Assembly (NCBI GenBank): GCA_018268055.1
Contig: JAFDXF010000017.1
Span: 124,001 to 188,000 of the forward strand
Source: Bacteroidota bacterium
GTDB taxonomy: Bacteria; Bacteroidota; Bacteroidia; Chitinophagales; Chitinophagaceae
Reading direction: 5' to 3'
Length of the DNA: 64,000 nt
Shown: positions 37,693 through 46,593 of the stretch, in pieces
Position numbering within the stretch: the stretch's first letter is position 1
Layout of the letters: every line of letters starts with the position of its first letter
The notes under the pieces: generated by a model
What the model was told of the DNA's origin: nothing
Database searches by the model: none
Seen by the model: the letters and a program-made list of their open reading frames with translations, nothing else
Translations under genes and position numbers: made by a program

Positions 37693-37720
37693 GGCCCTGA
37701 CGGTTTCGTCGGGGCTTTTT
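37693..37720 (+). terminator. Intrinsic terminator of the beta-barrel gene
   Basis: A 9-bp stem (GCCCTGACG with CGTCGGGGC, one G-T pair), GTTT loop and a T-run. The T-run and following G double as the -33 element of the lysS promoter. Confidence 0.9.
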
Positions 37721-37747
37721 GTTTTACACAAAGCAGCACTACCTTTG
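37718..37747 (+). promoter_or_regulatory. Promoter of lysS (TTTG, 18 bp, TACCTTTG)
   Basis: Perfect -7 box at 37740-37747. The -33 TTTG at 37718-37721 overlaps the end of the preceding terminator. Confidence 0.55.
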
Positions 37748-37777
37748 CCGCTTTAAAAAGAAAAAAGTTTTATCGTT

Positions 37778-39316
37778 ATGACTATTGCTCATTTATCCGA
37801 ACAAGAACAACTACGCAGAGAAAAATTAGCTGAATTGATAATGATGGGTATCGAGCCTTATCCGGCTCCCTTGTATCCGGTAAACAGTAATTCTGTATTT
37901 ATAAAAAACAACTTCAAAGAAGATAATAAAGAAGAGTTTACTGAAGTATGTCTTGCAGGCCGTATTATGAGTGTGCGGGATATGGGCAAAGCAAATTTTG
38001 CGGTAATACAAGATAGTCAAGGACGTATTCAATTGTATATTAAGCGTGATGATATTTGCCCCGGAGATGATAAATCGCTCTATGATATAGTATGGAAAAA
38101 ATTATTAGATATTGGTGATATAATAGGTGTGAAAGGATATGTGTTTACAACTAAAACAGGAGAAACATCTGTACACGTAAAAGAACTTACATTACTCAGT
38201 AAATCTCTAAGGCCTCTGCCAATCGTAAAAGAAGCAGAAGGGCAAACTTTTGATGCCGTTACAGATCCCGAATTCAAATATCGTCAGCGCTATGCAGATT
38301 TAATTATCAACCCTGCAGTAAAAGAAACGTTTGTAAAGCGAACCAAAATGATAAGCTCTATTCGCACATTCTTGGATAAGCAAGGTGCATTAGAGGTGGA
38401 CACACCTGTATTACAAAGTATTCCGGGGGGAGCAGCTGCCCGTCCGTTTAGCACACATCACAATGCATTGGACATTCCGCTTTATCTGCGTATTGCCAAT
38501 GAACTTTATTTAAAGAGATTAATTGTTGGAGGCTTTGATTGGGTGTATGAGTTTAGCCGCAATTTCCGAAACGAAGGAATGGATCGTACACACAATCCTG
38601 AATTTACAATCTTGGAATTTTATACAGCCTATAAAGACTATTTCTGGATGATGCAAACAACAGAGCAGCTTTTAGAAACTGCAGCCAAAGATGTATGTGG
38701 TACAACAGATGTTCCGGTAGGTGATAAAACGATTTCATTCAAAGCCCCTTTTAAACGTATCAGTATTTTTGATGCAATACAAGAACATACCGGTATCGAT
38801 GTGAGTAGAATGAATGAAGAACAACTGCGTTCTGTTTGCAATCAATTACACTTACACGTGGACAATACGATGGGCAAGGGTAAGCTCATTGATACAATCT
38901 TTGGAGAAAAATGTGAAAAGAATTATGTGCAACCCACTTTCATTATAGATTATCCGGTAGAGATGAGCCCGCTTACAAAAAAGCATAGGGAAAAACATGG
39001 GCTTGTAGAGCGATTTGAATTGATGATAAACGGAAAAGAAATTGCCAATGCTTATAGCGAGTTGAACGATCCAATAGATCAACGAGAGCGTTTTGAAGAG
39101 CAAGTGAAATTAATGGAGAGAGGAGATGACGAAGCAATGTTTATTGATTATGATTTTCTGCGTGCATTAGAATATGGAATGCCACCCACTTCAGGTATTG
39201 GCATTGGTATCGATAGATTGTGTATGTTATTAACCAATCAAGTTTCTATTCAAGACGTTCTTTTATTTCCGCAGATGAGGCCGGAAAAGAATATGGAGCA
39301 ACAAGAAGAAGAATAA
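37778..39316 (+). CDS. lysS: Lysyl-tRNA synthetase, class II
   Basis: A 512-residue class II LysRS. The N-terminal OB fold has VCLAGRIMSVRDMGKANFAVIQD. The catalytic core has GGAAARPF, motif 2 in FRNEGMDRTHNPEFTILEFY and motif 3 in GIGIGIDRLCMLLT. It charges tRNA-Lys in the cytoplasm. Length and motifs are normal. No terminator follows directly; the nearest one is 225 bases downstream. Confidence 0.98.
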   Translation: MTIAHLSEQEQLRREKLAELIMMGIEPYPAPLYPVNSNSVFIKNNFKEDNKEEFTEVCLAGRIMSVRDMGKANFAVIQDSQGRIQLYIKRDDICPGDDKSLYDIVWKKLLDIGDIIGVKGYVFTTKTGETSVHVKELTLLSKSLRPLPIVKEAEGQTFDAVTDPEFKYRQRYADLIINPAVKETFVKRTKMISSIRTFLDKQGALEVDTPVLQSIPGGAAARPFSTHHNALDIPLYLRIANELYLKRLIVGGFDWVYEFSRNFRNEGMDRTHNPEFTILEFYTAYKDYFWMMQTTEQLLETAAKDVCGTTDVPVGDKTISFKAPFKRISIFDAIQEHTGIDVSRMNEEQLRSVCNQLHLHVDNTMGKGKLIDTIFGEKCEKNYVQPTFIIDYPVEMSPLTKKHREKHGLVERFELMINGKEIANAYSELNDPIDQRERFEEQVKLMERGDDEAMFIDYDFLRALEYGMPPTSGIGIGIDRLCMLLTNQVSIQDVLLFPQMRPEKNMEQQEEE

Positions 39317-39540
39317 AAGAGGAGCATTACTTTCATTGTTTGTTTTTAGTTTCAATAAAAAGGAAAAAACATTCCGCTACTGTAACATAATTGCCGTTAA
39401 TCCCAAATATGAGCCTATAACTGCAGGTTCATTCTTGTTTCTGCGTCTATTATTTAGCAGAAACTTAAAACAGCACATATAATTTACTCTACTATTGAAA
39501 AGCCTTTAAAATGATTTAAGATTTGGTGTGTGGTAAATAA
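39317..39540 (+). ncRNA. Candidate small RNA or structured lysS 3' UTR
   Basis: Gene-free stretch of 224 bases leading into a terminator. It holds two clean hairpins: 39410-39431 (TGAGCCT with AGGTTCA, eight-base loop) and 39437-39464 (GTTTCTGC with GCAGAAAC, 12-base loop). No convincing promoter is visible inside it, so it may simply be the end of the lysS message or a product processed from it. It does not match tmRNA, SRP RNA or RNase P sequences that I know. Confidence 0.3.
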
Positions 39541-39571
39541 GCCCCGTATCCTTTTTGGAGCGGGGTTTTTT
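39541..39571 (+). terminator. Intrinsic terminator downstream of lysS
   Basis: CCCCG pairs with CGGGG, extended by TCC/GGA across a small internal loop, followed by TTTTTT. Confidence 0.8.
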
Positions 39572-39687
39572 GATTGAAATGCAGATAAGATTAAAAATAG
39601 AGCAAAAATTTTACTGATAATCAATATATTATAAAGGTGTGAATATAAAATAGTTTCCAAAAATCAGGTTTAGAACTTTTCCATTCA

Positions 39688-39695
39688 TATCTTTG
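39688..39695 (+). promoter_or_regulatory. -7 box of the rplM operon (TATCTTTG)
   Basis: Perfect TAnnTTTG, giving a leader of about 55 bases before rplM. The leader contains a GC-rich, partly self-complementary stretch around 39711-39733 that could be a ribosomal-protein autoregulatory site; this is unproven. Confidence 0.6.
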
Positions 39696-39756
39696 CACCC
39701 CATTTAAAAAACGCGGTATTCCGGGATAGCGGAAGCTGCAAAAAACAAAAAACAAA

Positions 39757-40200
39757 ATGAGTAAATTACATTTCACCACCAAGCATGCCAACGAGGCTAC
39801 CGTTAAACGCAACTGGTATGTTGTGGACGGTACTAATCAAACCGTAGGCCGCATGTGTGCAAGGATTGCTGCCATATTGCGCGGTAAAAACAAGGCTTGT
39901 TACACTCCACACGTTGACACAGGAGATTATATTATTGTAGTTAATGCAGAAAAAATAGTATTGACAGGCAATAAAATGCAGGAAAAAGTTTATGACCACT
40001 TTACCGGTTACCCCGGAGGTTTAAAAGAAGAAATTGCTGAAAACTTGATCAAAAGACGTCCTGAAGTTTTAGTAGAAAGAGCTGTAAAAGGAATGCTTCC
40101 TAAAAACAGATTGGGCCGTAAGATGTACAAAAAATTATTTGTATATGCAGGTGCCGAGCATCCGCATAAAGCACAAAGCCCTAAAGAACTAAAATTCTAA
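39757..40200 (+). CDS. rplM: 50S ribosomal protein L13
   Basis: A 147-residue uL13. It has [25 protein letters not shown], then [18 protein letters not shown] and [19 protein letters not shown]. It is an early-assembling 23S rRNA-binding protein. First gene of the rplM-rpsI-rpsB-tsf group. Confidence 0.98.
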   Translation: MSKLHFTTKHANEATVKRNWYVVDGTNQTVGRMCARIAAILRGKNKACYTPHVDTGDYIIVVNAEKIVLTGNKMQEKVYDHFTGYPGGLKEEIAENLIKRRPEVLVERAVKGMLPKNRLGRKMYKKLFVYAGAEHPHKAQSPKELKF

Positions 40201-40237
40201 AACATCACATCCTGCCAAGGATTAAAAAATAAAAATA

Positions 40238-40627
40238 ATGGAAAAGCAAAAAAATGGTGTTGGACGTCGTAAAGAAGCTGTAACCAGAGTTTTCATTTCT
40301 AAAGGAGATGGAAAAATTACAGTAAACGACAAAGACTATAAAACTTATTTCCCACTGGTTTATTTACAAAACCAAGTAGAGCGTCCGCTGAAAACGATTG
40401 ATGCGGTAAACAAATTTGATATCAAAATCACTGCAAACGGTGGTGGCGTAAAAGGACAAGCTGAAGCAGCAATGCTTGGTATTTCAAGAGTACTGTTGGA
40501 GTTGAATGCAGAGTTTCGTCCTGCATTGAAAGCAGCAGGCTTGTTGAAAAGAGACCCTCGTTCTGTGGAACGTAAAAAATTCGGTCACAAAAAAGCAAGA
40601 AGAAGCTACCAGTTCTCAAAGCGTTAA
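40238..40627 (+). CDS. rpsI: 30S ribosomal protein S9
   Basis: A 129-residue uS9 with the usual GVGRRKEAVTRVFI start and the basic RDPRSVERKKFGHKKARRSYQFSKR end, whose last residues reach the decoding-site tRNA. It follows rplM by 37 bases, the common rplM-rpsI order. Confidence 0.98.
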   Translation: MEKQKNGVGRRKEAVTRVFISKGDGKITVNDKDYKTYFPLVYLQNQVERPLKTIDAVNKFDIKITANGGGVKGQAEAAMLGISRVLLELNAEFRPALKAAGLLKRDPRSVERKKFGHKKARRSYQFSKR

Positions 40628-40666
40628 TAGCTTTAAACAAATTTTTAAAACGATTATTCAACTACA

Positions 40667-41551
40667 ATGGAAAATAATACATCCTTACAACAGCAACTTC
40701 TTGAAGCAGGTGTTCACTTTGGCCACCTCAAGAAAAAGTGGAACCCTAAGATGCTACCTTACATCTTTGCTGAGAAAAAAGGTATTCACATCATTGACCT
40801 GAACAAGACAGTAGAATGTTTGCAGGAAACGGCTGCTGCATTAAAACAAATTGCACGTAGCGGTAAAAAAATCCTCTTCGTTGGTACTAAGAAGCAGGCT
40901 AAAGACATCGTAAGCGAAAGTGCCAAAAAAGTAAATATGCCTTACGTTACCGAAAGATGGTTGGGCGGTATGCTTACTAATTTCAATACTGTTCGTAAGA
41001 GCGTAAAGAAAATGCAGAGCATTGAAAAAATGTTGGGCGATGGTTCTTTTGACAGCATCACAAAGAAAGAAAGATTGACGCTTTCCAGAGATAAAGACAA
41101 AATGGAAAAAGTATTGGGTGGTATTGCTCAATTAGGAAGAGTACCTGCTGCTTTATTCTTAGTAGATATTGGCCATGAACATATTGCTTTGGCTGAGGCA
41201 AAGCGTTTGGATATTTCTACATTCGGTGTAGTAGATACCAACTGCGATCCAAACAAAGTGGACTTCGCTATTCCCGGTAATGATGATGCTACCAAATCAA
41301 TTGCTATCATCGTAAACTATATCACTGCTGCTATTGCAGAAGGTCTTGCAGAAAGACAAGCTGCAAAAGATGAAGAAACAGATGATGTAGCGGATGATGA
41401 AAAAGAAAGAAAAGCAGCAAAACTTCAAGCCGAAGCTGAAGCAGAAGGCGGACGTGGCGGTAGAGGCGGTCGCGGAGGCGGAGCAGGCGCAGGGCAAAGA
41501 CGTCGTACACCGGCTGGTGGCGGTAGAGGCCCGGGTGGAGCTAGAAGATAA
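40667..41551 (+). CDS. rpsB: 30S ribosomal protein S2 with Arg/Gly-rich C-terminal tail
   Basis: A 294-residue uS2. Normal blocks are LLEAGVHFGHLKKKWNPKMLPYIF, RWLGGMLTNFNTV and VDTNCDPNKVDFAIPGNDDA. After about residue 240 it adds an acidic helix and then a tail of RGG/GRGG repeats with QRRR and GGARR, about 40 residues not present in the E. coli type. Such tails often bind RNA. It lies 39 bases after rpsI and before tsf. Confidence 0.98.
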   Translation: MENNTSLQQQLLEAGVHFGHLKKKWNPKMLPYIFAEKKGIHIIDLNKTVECLQETAAALKQIARSGKKILFVGTKKQAKDIVSESAKKVNMPYVTERWLGGMLTNFNTVRKSVKKMQSIEKMLGDGSFDSITKKERLTLSRDKDKMEKVLGGIAQLGRVPAALFLVDIGHEHIALAEAKRLDISTFGVVDTNCDPNKVDFAIPGNDDATKSIAIIVNYITAAIAEGLAERQAAKDEETDDVADDEKERKAAKLQAEAEAEGGRGGRGGRGGGAGAGQRRRTPAGGGRGPGGARR

Positions 41552-41624
41552 AATGTTGCGAAACAAAATTCAAAAACTACCCAACTTTTGTAAAACAAAA
41601 GAAAGGTAAATAAAACTATATATT

Positions 41625-42461
41625 ATGTCAACCGTAGCAATAAGTGCACAGGATATAAACAAACTTCGTCAGGCTACCGGCGCCGGAATGATGGATTGCC
41701 GAAAAGCCCTAACAGAAACAAACGGAGATTTTGAAGCAGCTATTGACTGGCTGAGAAAGCAAGGTCAGAAAGTAGCAGCAAAGCGTAGCGATCGTGAAGC
41801 AAAAGAAGGAGTAGTGATTGCACAAACAACGAGCGATAACAAAACAGGTATTGTAGTATGTGTAAGTTGTGAAACTGATTTCGTAAGTAAGAATGCAGAC
41901 TTTGTAGCATTTGGACAAAGCATTGCTGATACAGCTATTGCCAACAATGTAAAAAGTCTTGAGGAATTACTCGCTGCTAAAATTGGTAACCTTACAGTTG
42001 CCGGATTAGTAGATGAAAAATTGGCTACCATCGGTGAAAAAATAGGGGTTACTAAATTTGAAAGAATAGACTCGGACTATGTTGCTTCTTACATACATGG
42101 TGCATACCGCATCGGAGTATTGGTAGGTTTGAATAAAGAAGCTGCTGAAGTAGGCAAAGACGTAGCTATGCAAATTGCTGCTTTGAACCCTGTAGCGGTA
42201 GATGCTTCTTCTGTACCTGTTGAAGTAATTGCAAGAGAAAAAGACATCATCGTGGAGTTGATGAAACAAGACCCGAAGATGGCCGGAAAGACTGATGAAA
42301 TGATTGCTAAAATTGCAGAAGGGAAAATGGGTGCATTCTTTAAAGAGAATACACTTACCGCTCAGTCATTTGTAAAAGATGGCAGTAAAACCGTGGAGCA
42401 ATATTTGAAAGAAAGCGGCGACGTAAAAGTTACTGCTTTTAAGAGAGTAGCGCTTGGTTAA
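41625..42461 (+). CDS. tsf: Elongation factor Ts
   Basis: A 278-residue EF-Ts. The N-terminal UBA-like domain has LRQATGAGMMDCRKALTE, the core has CETDFVSKNADF and AYIHGAYRIGVLVGL-like sequence, and DPKMAGKTDEMI lies near the end. It exchanges GDP for GTP on EF-Tu. It closes the rplM-rpsI-rpsB-tsf group and is followed by a strong terminator. Confidence 0.98.
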   Translation: MSTVAISAQDINKLRQATGAGMMDCRKALTETNGDFEAAIDWLRKQGQKVAAKRSDREAKEGVVIAQTTSDNKTGIVVCVSCETDFVSKNADFVAFGQSIADTAIANNVKSLEELLAAKIGNLTVAGLVDEKLATIGEKIGVTKFERIDSDYVASYIHGAYRIGVLVGLNKEAAEVGKDVAMQIAALNPVAVDASSVPVEVIAREKDIIVELMKQDPKMAGKTDEMIAKIAEGKMGAFFKENTLTAQSFVKDGSKTVEQYLKESGDVKVTAFKRVALG

Positions 42462-42487
42462 GATTTAATAAGAATTCTTTTTATATA

Positions 42488-42520
42488 AAATCCGTCAAAT
42501 TACTTTGGCGGATTTTTTTT
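42488..42520 (+). terminator. Intrinsic terminator after tsf
   Basis: A 12-bp stem (AAATCCGTCAAA with TTTGGCGGATTT, one T-G pair), four-base loop and eight or more T residues. Confidence 0.93.
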
Positions 42521-42619
42521 GGCCAAAATTTGCAATGATGATACCTATTTAAAAAAATTGTATGAAGCTAAATAAATAGTTACTAATTTCATATTCATGA
42601 TTTTTAAAAATTTCTAAAT

Positions 42620-43114
42620 ATGCGAATAGCATTTTTATTATTCTTTGTTTTTTTATTTCGTCCTGCCTTTGCTCAAGATAAAACGGTTCTTGCCAATCAA
42701 TTACTACAAATTCTTAACGACTATACCAATAAGTTTAAAAATCTGAAAAACCCATCCGATACTTTTACGTTGAAATTTAAGGTTAGCGGTTCTACCGATA
42801 AAGGATTTTTTTTAGGAAAGAATAGTGATTTAATATCTGTTGGATTAGGTCACCCAAAATCATCCGATGAAGCTAAGTGGTTATTTAATAAATGGGTAAG
42901 TTTAATCAATCAAATTGATTTTAATGGCGTTAAAATGAATGGTATTCCGTGTAGTAATTCATGTGGCGATTATGTAGAATACTCTGAAGAATGGAGTTTT
43001 GATAAAAAACGAAAAGACCTCGACGCAAGATATTTTTCGTTTACCATAAAAATTGAAGTAATTAATTATCTCGGGGTGTATGGTGTTTCTATGTTTATCG
43101 GAAAAAATGAATAA
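42620..43114 (+). CDS. Hypothetical exported protein
   Basis: A 164-residue protein with a signal peptide ([18 protein letters not shown]) and no domain I recognise. The mature part mixes helix ([18 protein letters not shown]) and beta strands; two cysteines ([10 protein letters not shown]) may form a disulfide. It sits alone between the tsf terminator and pyrH. Function unknown. Confidence 0.65.
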   Translation: MRIAFLLFFVFLFRPAFAQDKTVLANQLLQILNDYTNKFKNLKNPSDTFTLKFKVSGSTDKGFFLGKNSDLISVGLGHPKSSDEAKWLFNKWVSLINQIDFNGVKMNGIPCSNSCGDYVEYSEEWSFDKKRKDLDARYFSFTIKIEVINYLGVYGVSMFIGKNE

Positions 43115-43155
43115 AGCTTAATGCTTCATACGTAGTTCAAAAAAACCAATTACCT

Positions 43156-43163
43156 TATCTTCG
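43156..43163 (+). promoter_or_regulatory. Near-consensus -7 box of pyrH (TATCTTCG)
   Basis: One mismatch to TAnnTTTG, 19 bases before the pyrH ATG. No clear -33 element. Confidence 0.4.
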
Positions 43164-43182
43164 CCGCAGAAATTTTAATTCT

Positions 43183-43896
43183 ATGCTGCCTAAATACAAA
43201 CGCGTACTACTCAAACTATCCGGTGAAGCATTAATGGGTGATGGAAGTTTTGGATTTGATACCAATGTCATTGCTCAGTATGCACAAGATATAAAATCAG
43301 TTACCGACCTTGGCGTGCAAGTAGCTGTTGTAATAGGCGGAGGTAATATTTATCGCGGCATGAATGAAGCAGAAACGGGAATTGAAAGAGCACACGGAGA
43401 CTATATGGGCATGCTGGCCACAGTAATAAATGGCATGGCTGTGCAGGCAGGATTGGAAAAAATTGGTGTTTACACTCGTTTACAAAGTGCTATTAAAATG
43501 GAGCAAATTGCCGAGCCTTATATCCGCCGTAGAGCAATACGACATTTAGAAAAAGGAAGAGTAGTAATCTTTGGAGCAGGAACAGGTAATCCATATTTCA
43601 CCACAGATACTGCAGGCTCACTCCGAGCTATAGAAATAAATGCTGATGTAATACTTAAAGGAACAAGAGTGGACGGTATCTACACAGCAGATCCGGAAAA
43701 AGATCCTGAGGCAACAAAATTTAACGTCATTACATTTCAAGAATGTCTGACCAATAGTTTGAGAGTAATGGATATGACAGCCTTCACACTTTGTCAAGAA
43801 AATAACTTACCGATCATTGTATTTGATATGAACAGAGAAGGTAACCTCCGCCGTGTAGTAACCGGTGAAAAAGTAGGCACTTTGGTAAGAGGATAA
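43183..43896 (+). CDS. pyrH: UMP kinase
   Basis: A 237-residue UMP kinase of the amino-acid kinase fold. It has [48 protein letters not shown] and [12 protein letters not shown]. It phosphorylates UMP to UDP. pyrH often follows rpsB-tsf in bacteria; here a terminator and a hypothetical gene come between. Confidence 0.98.
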   Translation: MLPKYKRVLLKLSGEALMGDGSFGFDTNVIAQYAQDIKSVTDLGVQVAVVIGGGNIYRGMNEAETGIERAHGDYMGMLATVINGMAVQAGLEKIGVYTRLQSAIKMEQIAEPYIRRRAIRHLEKGRVVIFGAGTGNPYFTTDTAGSLRAIEINADVILKGTRVDGIYTADPEKDPEATKFNVITFQECLTNSLRVMDMTAFTLCQENNLPIIVFDMNREGNLRRVVTGEKVGTLVRG

Positions 43897-44038
43897 TTAC
43901 TTAGTAGATTTCCTATTTTTTATTTTGCTGCAACTACTATCTTGTGAGGGAATTCCAGTGTCCCCGATAGTGAAAAACTAAATGGATGACTTTGTCATCT
44001 GTAAACAAGTTTTAAAACCAGAATCATACTGTTAAATT

Positions 44039-45055
44039 ATGGGAGTTCAATTATCCCTTTCTGCACTGGAACTGACTATCTACATTACAATGGCCATCAT
44101 ATTTGGTGCCGGTGTAGTATTTGTTGTTACCTCTAATAAAGCCTATAAAAAAATGGTGGGTGAAGCTCCGGGTGGAGAAATTTCCAATGAACTCGCTGCA
44201 TTAAAATCAAAATACAATAACGAAGCAGAAAGAAGCCAAAATGAAATTGAAGAACTCTCAAATTTATTGAACGATATAAGAGAAACGAGCGAAATCAATG
44301 CAATAGAAGCAGAAGAAACCAAAAAAACGAATAAGGAGCTTAAAGCAGAAATAATACAGCTTCGTACAATAACTGCCGGAAGCACTAAAACCGCTTATGT
44401 AAGCCAATTAATAGAATCTCAAGAGAATATAAAACAGCAACAAGAAAACATCAATAGACTATTGGCTCAATTAGAACAGTCGGAATCAGATCTACAAGAG
44501 TTGGATTTTCTAACAAAAGAAAATGCGTTACTGCGTGACAGAGTAAGTTTGCTTGAAGACAAATTGAAAAACAAAGTAAAACTATCCGACACAAATTATC
44601 CCGAAGAGTCTAAAGCAAATATTACAACTTTGTTGGAAGACAATCGTATTCAACTGCTCACTTTGCAAGATAAAATTCAAAAATTAGAAGATCAACTGGC
44701 TACTGCTGAAAAGGAAAACTCCGAACTGAAAGCGTTGAAAATAGAATATAGCAATCGATTACAAGAAGTAGAAGAGTTGCAGCTATTAAATAATGCACTT
44801 ACGAATCAAGTCGGAGAAACGGAAGCAGAATTGAGTGATATGCAGCAAAAATTACAAGAACTTAATGTAGAAAGACAACAGTTTTTGAAAAATGCAGCTC
44901 TTTTAGAAGAGTCGAAGAACGAAAAAGTACAGCCTGATTATGCAAAGGAAATGCAATTACAGTTTCAACGCATAAGCGAACTTGAAAAAATGCTGCATAT
45001 AATCATCAATGAAAAAAATGAGTTGTTGAGAAAACATTCCTCCGGAGAACACTGA
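44039..45055 (+). CDS. Membrane-anchored coiled-coil protein
   Basis: A 338-residue protein. One membrane segment at residues 10-30 (LTIYITMAIIFGAGVVFVVT) is followed by nearly 300 residues of heptad-type coiled coil rich in Glu, Leu, Lys and Gln (for instance LLAQLEQSESDLQELDFLTKENALLRDRVSLLEDK). There is no enzymatic motif. It may act as a tether or scaffold at the inner membrane; no family is recognised. It follows pyrH by 142 bases. Confidence 0.75.
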   Translation: MGVQLSLSALELTIYITMAIIFGAGVVFVVTSNKAYKKMVGEAPGGEISNELAALKSKYNNEAERSQNEIEELSNLLNDIRETSEINAIEAEETKKTNKELKAEIIQLRTITAGSTKTAYVSQLIESQENIKQQQENINRLLAQLEQSESDLQELDFLTKENALLRDRVSLLEDKLKNKVKLSDTNYPEESKANITTLLEDNRIQLLTLQDKIQKLEDQLATAEKENSELKALKIEYSNRLQEVEELQLLNNALTNQVGETEAELSDMQQKLQELNVERQQFLKNAALLEESKNEKVQPDYAKEMQLQFQRISELEKMLHIIINEKNELLRKHSSGEH

Positions 45056-45138
45056 ATGCAAAACGCTTAATGTGCTATTATCCTAAATCTAAAATCGACA
45101 ATTGCTGATTACTTGAATAATTATCTAAAGCCAAAAAA

Positions 45139-45211
45139 CTGACTGAAGGAAGCGAATACCCCGTTGAAGATTTTGTGCGCTGACTATGTGTCTGAGTTGG
45201 AATGAATAGCA
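45139..45211 (+). repeat. Dispersed structured element, copy A (degenerate)
   Basis: A 73-base segment matching 55772-55846 at about 54 of 74 positions by eye. Shared blocks are ATACCCCG, TGAAG, TTTGTGC, GAGT and ATAGC. It lies upstream of pdxH in a 333-base gene-free spacer (45056-45388) that otherwise holds only the pdxH promoter. It resembles noncoding elements with a GGATAGCC pattern that I recall from other Bacteroidota and may be the Flavo-1 RNA type. Confidence 0.5.
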
Positions 45212-45340
45212 AATGCCTTGATGGCTATTGAGTCTTAAAGGCAACCCAAAAGAGGAGAACTTTAATTATTTTATTCTAGCTGGAGTTAAAATTTTGATTG
45301 CATATCTAAATATTAATTATACAAAGTTCATCTTATCCTT

Positions 45341-45370
45341 TTTGTGAACAACAGCGACTATCTATCTTTG
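45341..45370 (+). promoter_or_regulatory. Promoter of pdxH (TTTG, 18 bp, TATCTTTG)
   Basis: TTTG at 45341-45344 and a perfect -7 box at 45363-45370, 18 bases before the ATG at 45389. It rules out the GTG start at 45344. Confidence 0.65.
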
Positions 45371-45388
45371 CTTTTATATTATTGTTGT

Positions 45389-46033
45389 ATGGCAAAAAAA
45401 GTAGCAAATATTAGAGTAGATTATGCTCAAAAAAAATTGGTTGAGAAAAAAGCAAACCCTAATCCTATCAAGCAATTTTCTAAGTGGTGGAAACAAGCAA
45501 TCAAAGCTAAAATCAATGAAGTTAACGCTATGACACTTGCAACTGCATCGGCGGAAGGCGTTCCTGCTGCACGAATTGTATTGCTAAAAGAGTTTAATGA
45601 AAATGGATTTGTTTTTTTTACAAATTATGAAAGTCAAAAAGGGATACAACTTATTGAAAACCCAAAAGCCTGTCTAGTTTTTTTCTGGAAAGAATTAGAA
45701 AGGCAAGTACGCATAACCGGCCTCGTAGAAAAGCTATCAGCTGAAGAAAGTGACCTATATTTTTATTCAAGACCCATAGAAAGTCAAGCAGGGGCTATTA
45801 CCTCGCCTCAAAGCCGTGTAGTAGAAAGCAGAGAGTGGTTATTAAATAAATACGAAGACATAAGCAAGCAAGCAAAGCAAAACAGATTGACACGACCTGC
45901 ACACTGGGGCGGCTTTATAGTGAAACCGGTTATTATAGAATTTTGGCAGGGAAGACCCGGCCGAATGCATGACAGATTGCAATACTCATTGCAAGATAAC
46001 GGTACGTGGCGGATAGAAAGATTAGCTCCCTGA
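45389..46033 (+). CDS. pdxH: Pyridoxamine 5'-phosphate oxidase
   Basis: A 214-residue PNPOx. It has NAMTLATASAEGVPAARIVLLK-type FMN binding, FFTNYESQKGIQL, FFWKELERQVRITG, the YFYSRPIESQAGAITSPQS block and the C-terminal IIEFWQGRPGRMHDRLQY. It oxidises pyridoxine or pyridoxamine phosphate to PLP, used by the cystathionine enzyme among others. The start at MAKKVANIRVDY fits the promoter spacing. Confidence 0.96.
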   Translation: MAKKVANIRVDYAQKKLVEKKANPNPIKQFSKWWKQAIKAKINEVNAMTLATASAEGVPAARIVLLKEFNENGFVFFTNYESQKGIQLIENPKACLVFFWKELERQVRITGLVEKLSAEESDLYFYSRPIESQAGAITSPQSRVVESREWLLNKYEDISKQAKQNRLTRPAHWGGFIVKPVIIEFWQGRPGRMHDRLQYSLQDNGTWRIERLAP

Positions 46034-46063
46034 TTCTGCGTTCAGAGAGCTAAATCTTGTTGG

Positions 46064-46165
46064 TTATTTCTTTTTTGGAGCTGCCTTTTTCTTAGCAGGA
46101 CGACTCTTACCAAATGAGCCTTTAAATCTTTTTCCTTTTGCAGTTTTTTTATCACCTCTTCCCAT
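46064..46165 (-). CDS. 30S ribosomal protein bTHX
   Basis: A 33-residue, very basic protein. It begins MGRGDKKTAKGKRFKGSFGK and ends SRPAKKKAAPKKK. This is the small-subunit protein THX known from Thermus and from Bacteroidota, which fills a cavity in the 30S head. It lies 33 bases downstream of the HU gene on the same strand and is easily missed because of its size. A longer overlapping frame in this region is not real. Confidence 0.9.
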   Translation of the reverse strand: MGRGDKKTAKGKRFKGSFGKSRPAKKKAAPKKK

Positions 46166-46198
46166 AGTTGTTTTTTATAAAATTGATTAATAAATAAA

Positions 46199-46468
46199 TT
46201 AAATTTTATCTGAAAGTTCTTTGCCTGCTTTGAAGCGGGCAACTTTTTTAGCACTGATTTTAATTTCTTCACCGGTTTTAGGGTTACGCCCTTTTCTTGC
46301 TTTTCGTTTTGATACGATGAATGTACCAAAACCAACGAGGGTTACTTTCCCGCCACCCTTTAATGTCTTGGTAACTGCATCTATAAATGAATCTATTGCA
46401 GCATTGGCCTGTACTTTCGTGATACCGGTATCTTCAGAAATTTTAGAAATTAAATCGGCTTTGTTCAT
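46199..46468 (-). CDS. hup: HU family DNA-binding protein
   Basis: An 89-residue HU/IHF protein. The N-terminal MNKADLISKISEDTGITKVQANAAIDSFI helices and the beta-arm signature VGFGTFIVSKRKARKGRNPKTGEEI are complete. It bends and compacts DNA as a dimer. It is expressed from a perfect -7 box at 46504-46511 and probably co-transcribed with the bTHX gene. Confidence 0.96.
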   Translation of the reverse strand: MNKADLISKISEDTGITKVQANAAIDSFIDAVTKTLKGGGKVTLVGFGTFIVSKRKARKGRNPKTGEEIKISAKKVARFKAGKELSDKI

Positions 46469-46503
46469 AATAAGTTATTTTGGCTTTCTATACTGTGCGG
46501 CGA

Positions 46504-46511
46504 CAAATTTA
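46504..46511 (-). promoter_or_regulatory. -7 box of the HU gene (TAAATTTG)
   Basis: Perfect TAnnTTTG on the minus strand, giving a leader of about 30 bases. Confidence 0.55.
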
Positions 46512-46593
46512 ACCGCTTTTTGCTTGTACTACTAAAAATAAAATAAGATGTTTATTTTTTCTGAATAACTACATGAATGGTTAGAAAATTGCA

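Noticed and set aside
43985..43999. Hairpin GATGAC-TTT-GTCATC after pyrH.
   Set aside because: Only six base pairs and no T-run, so not supported as a terminator.
46042..46335. 97-residue minus-strand open frame rich in Lys.
   Set aside because: It overlaps HU and the bTHX gene in another frame; both of those have clear family matches.
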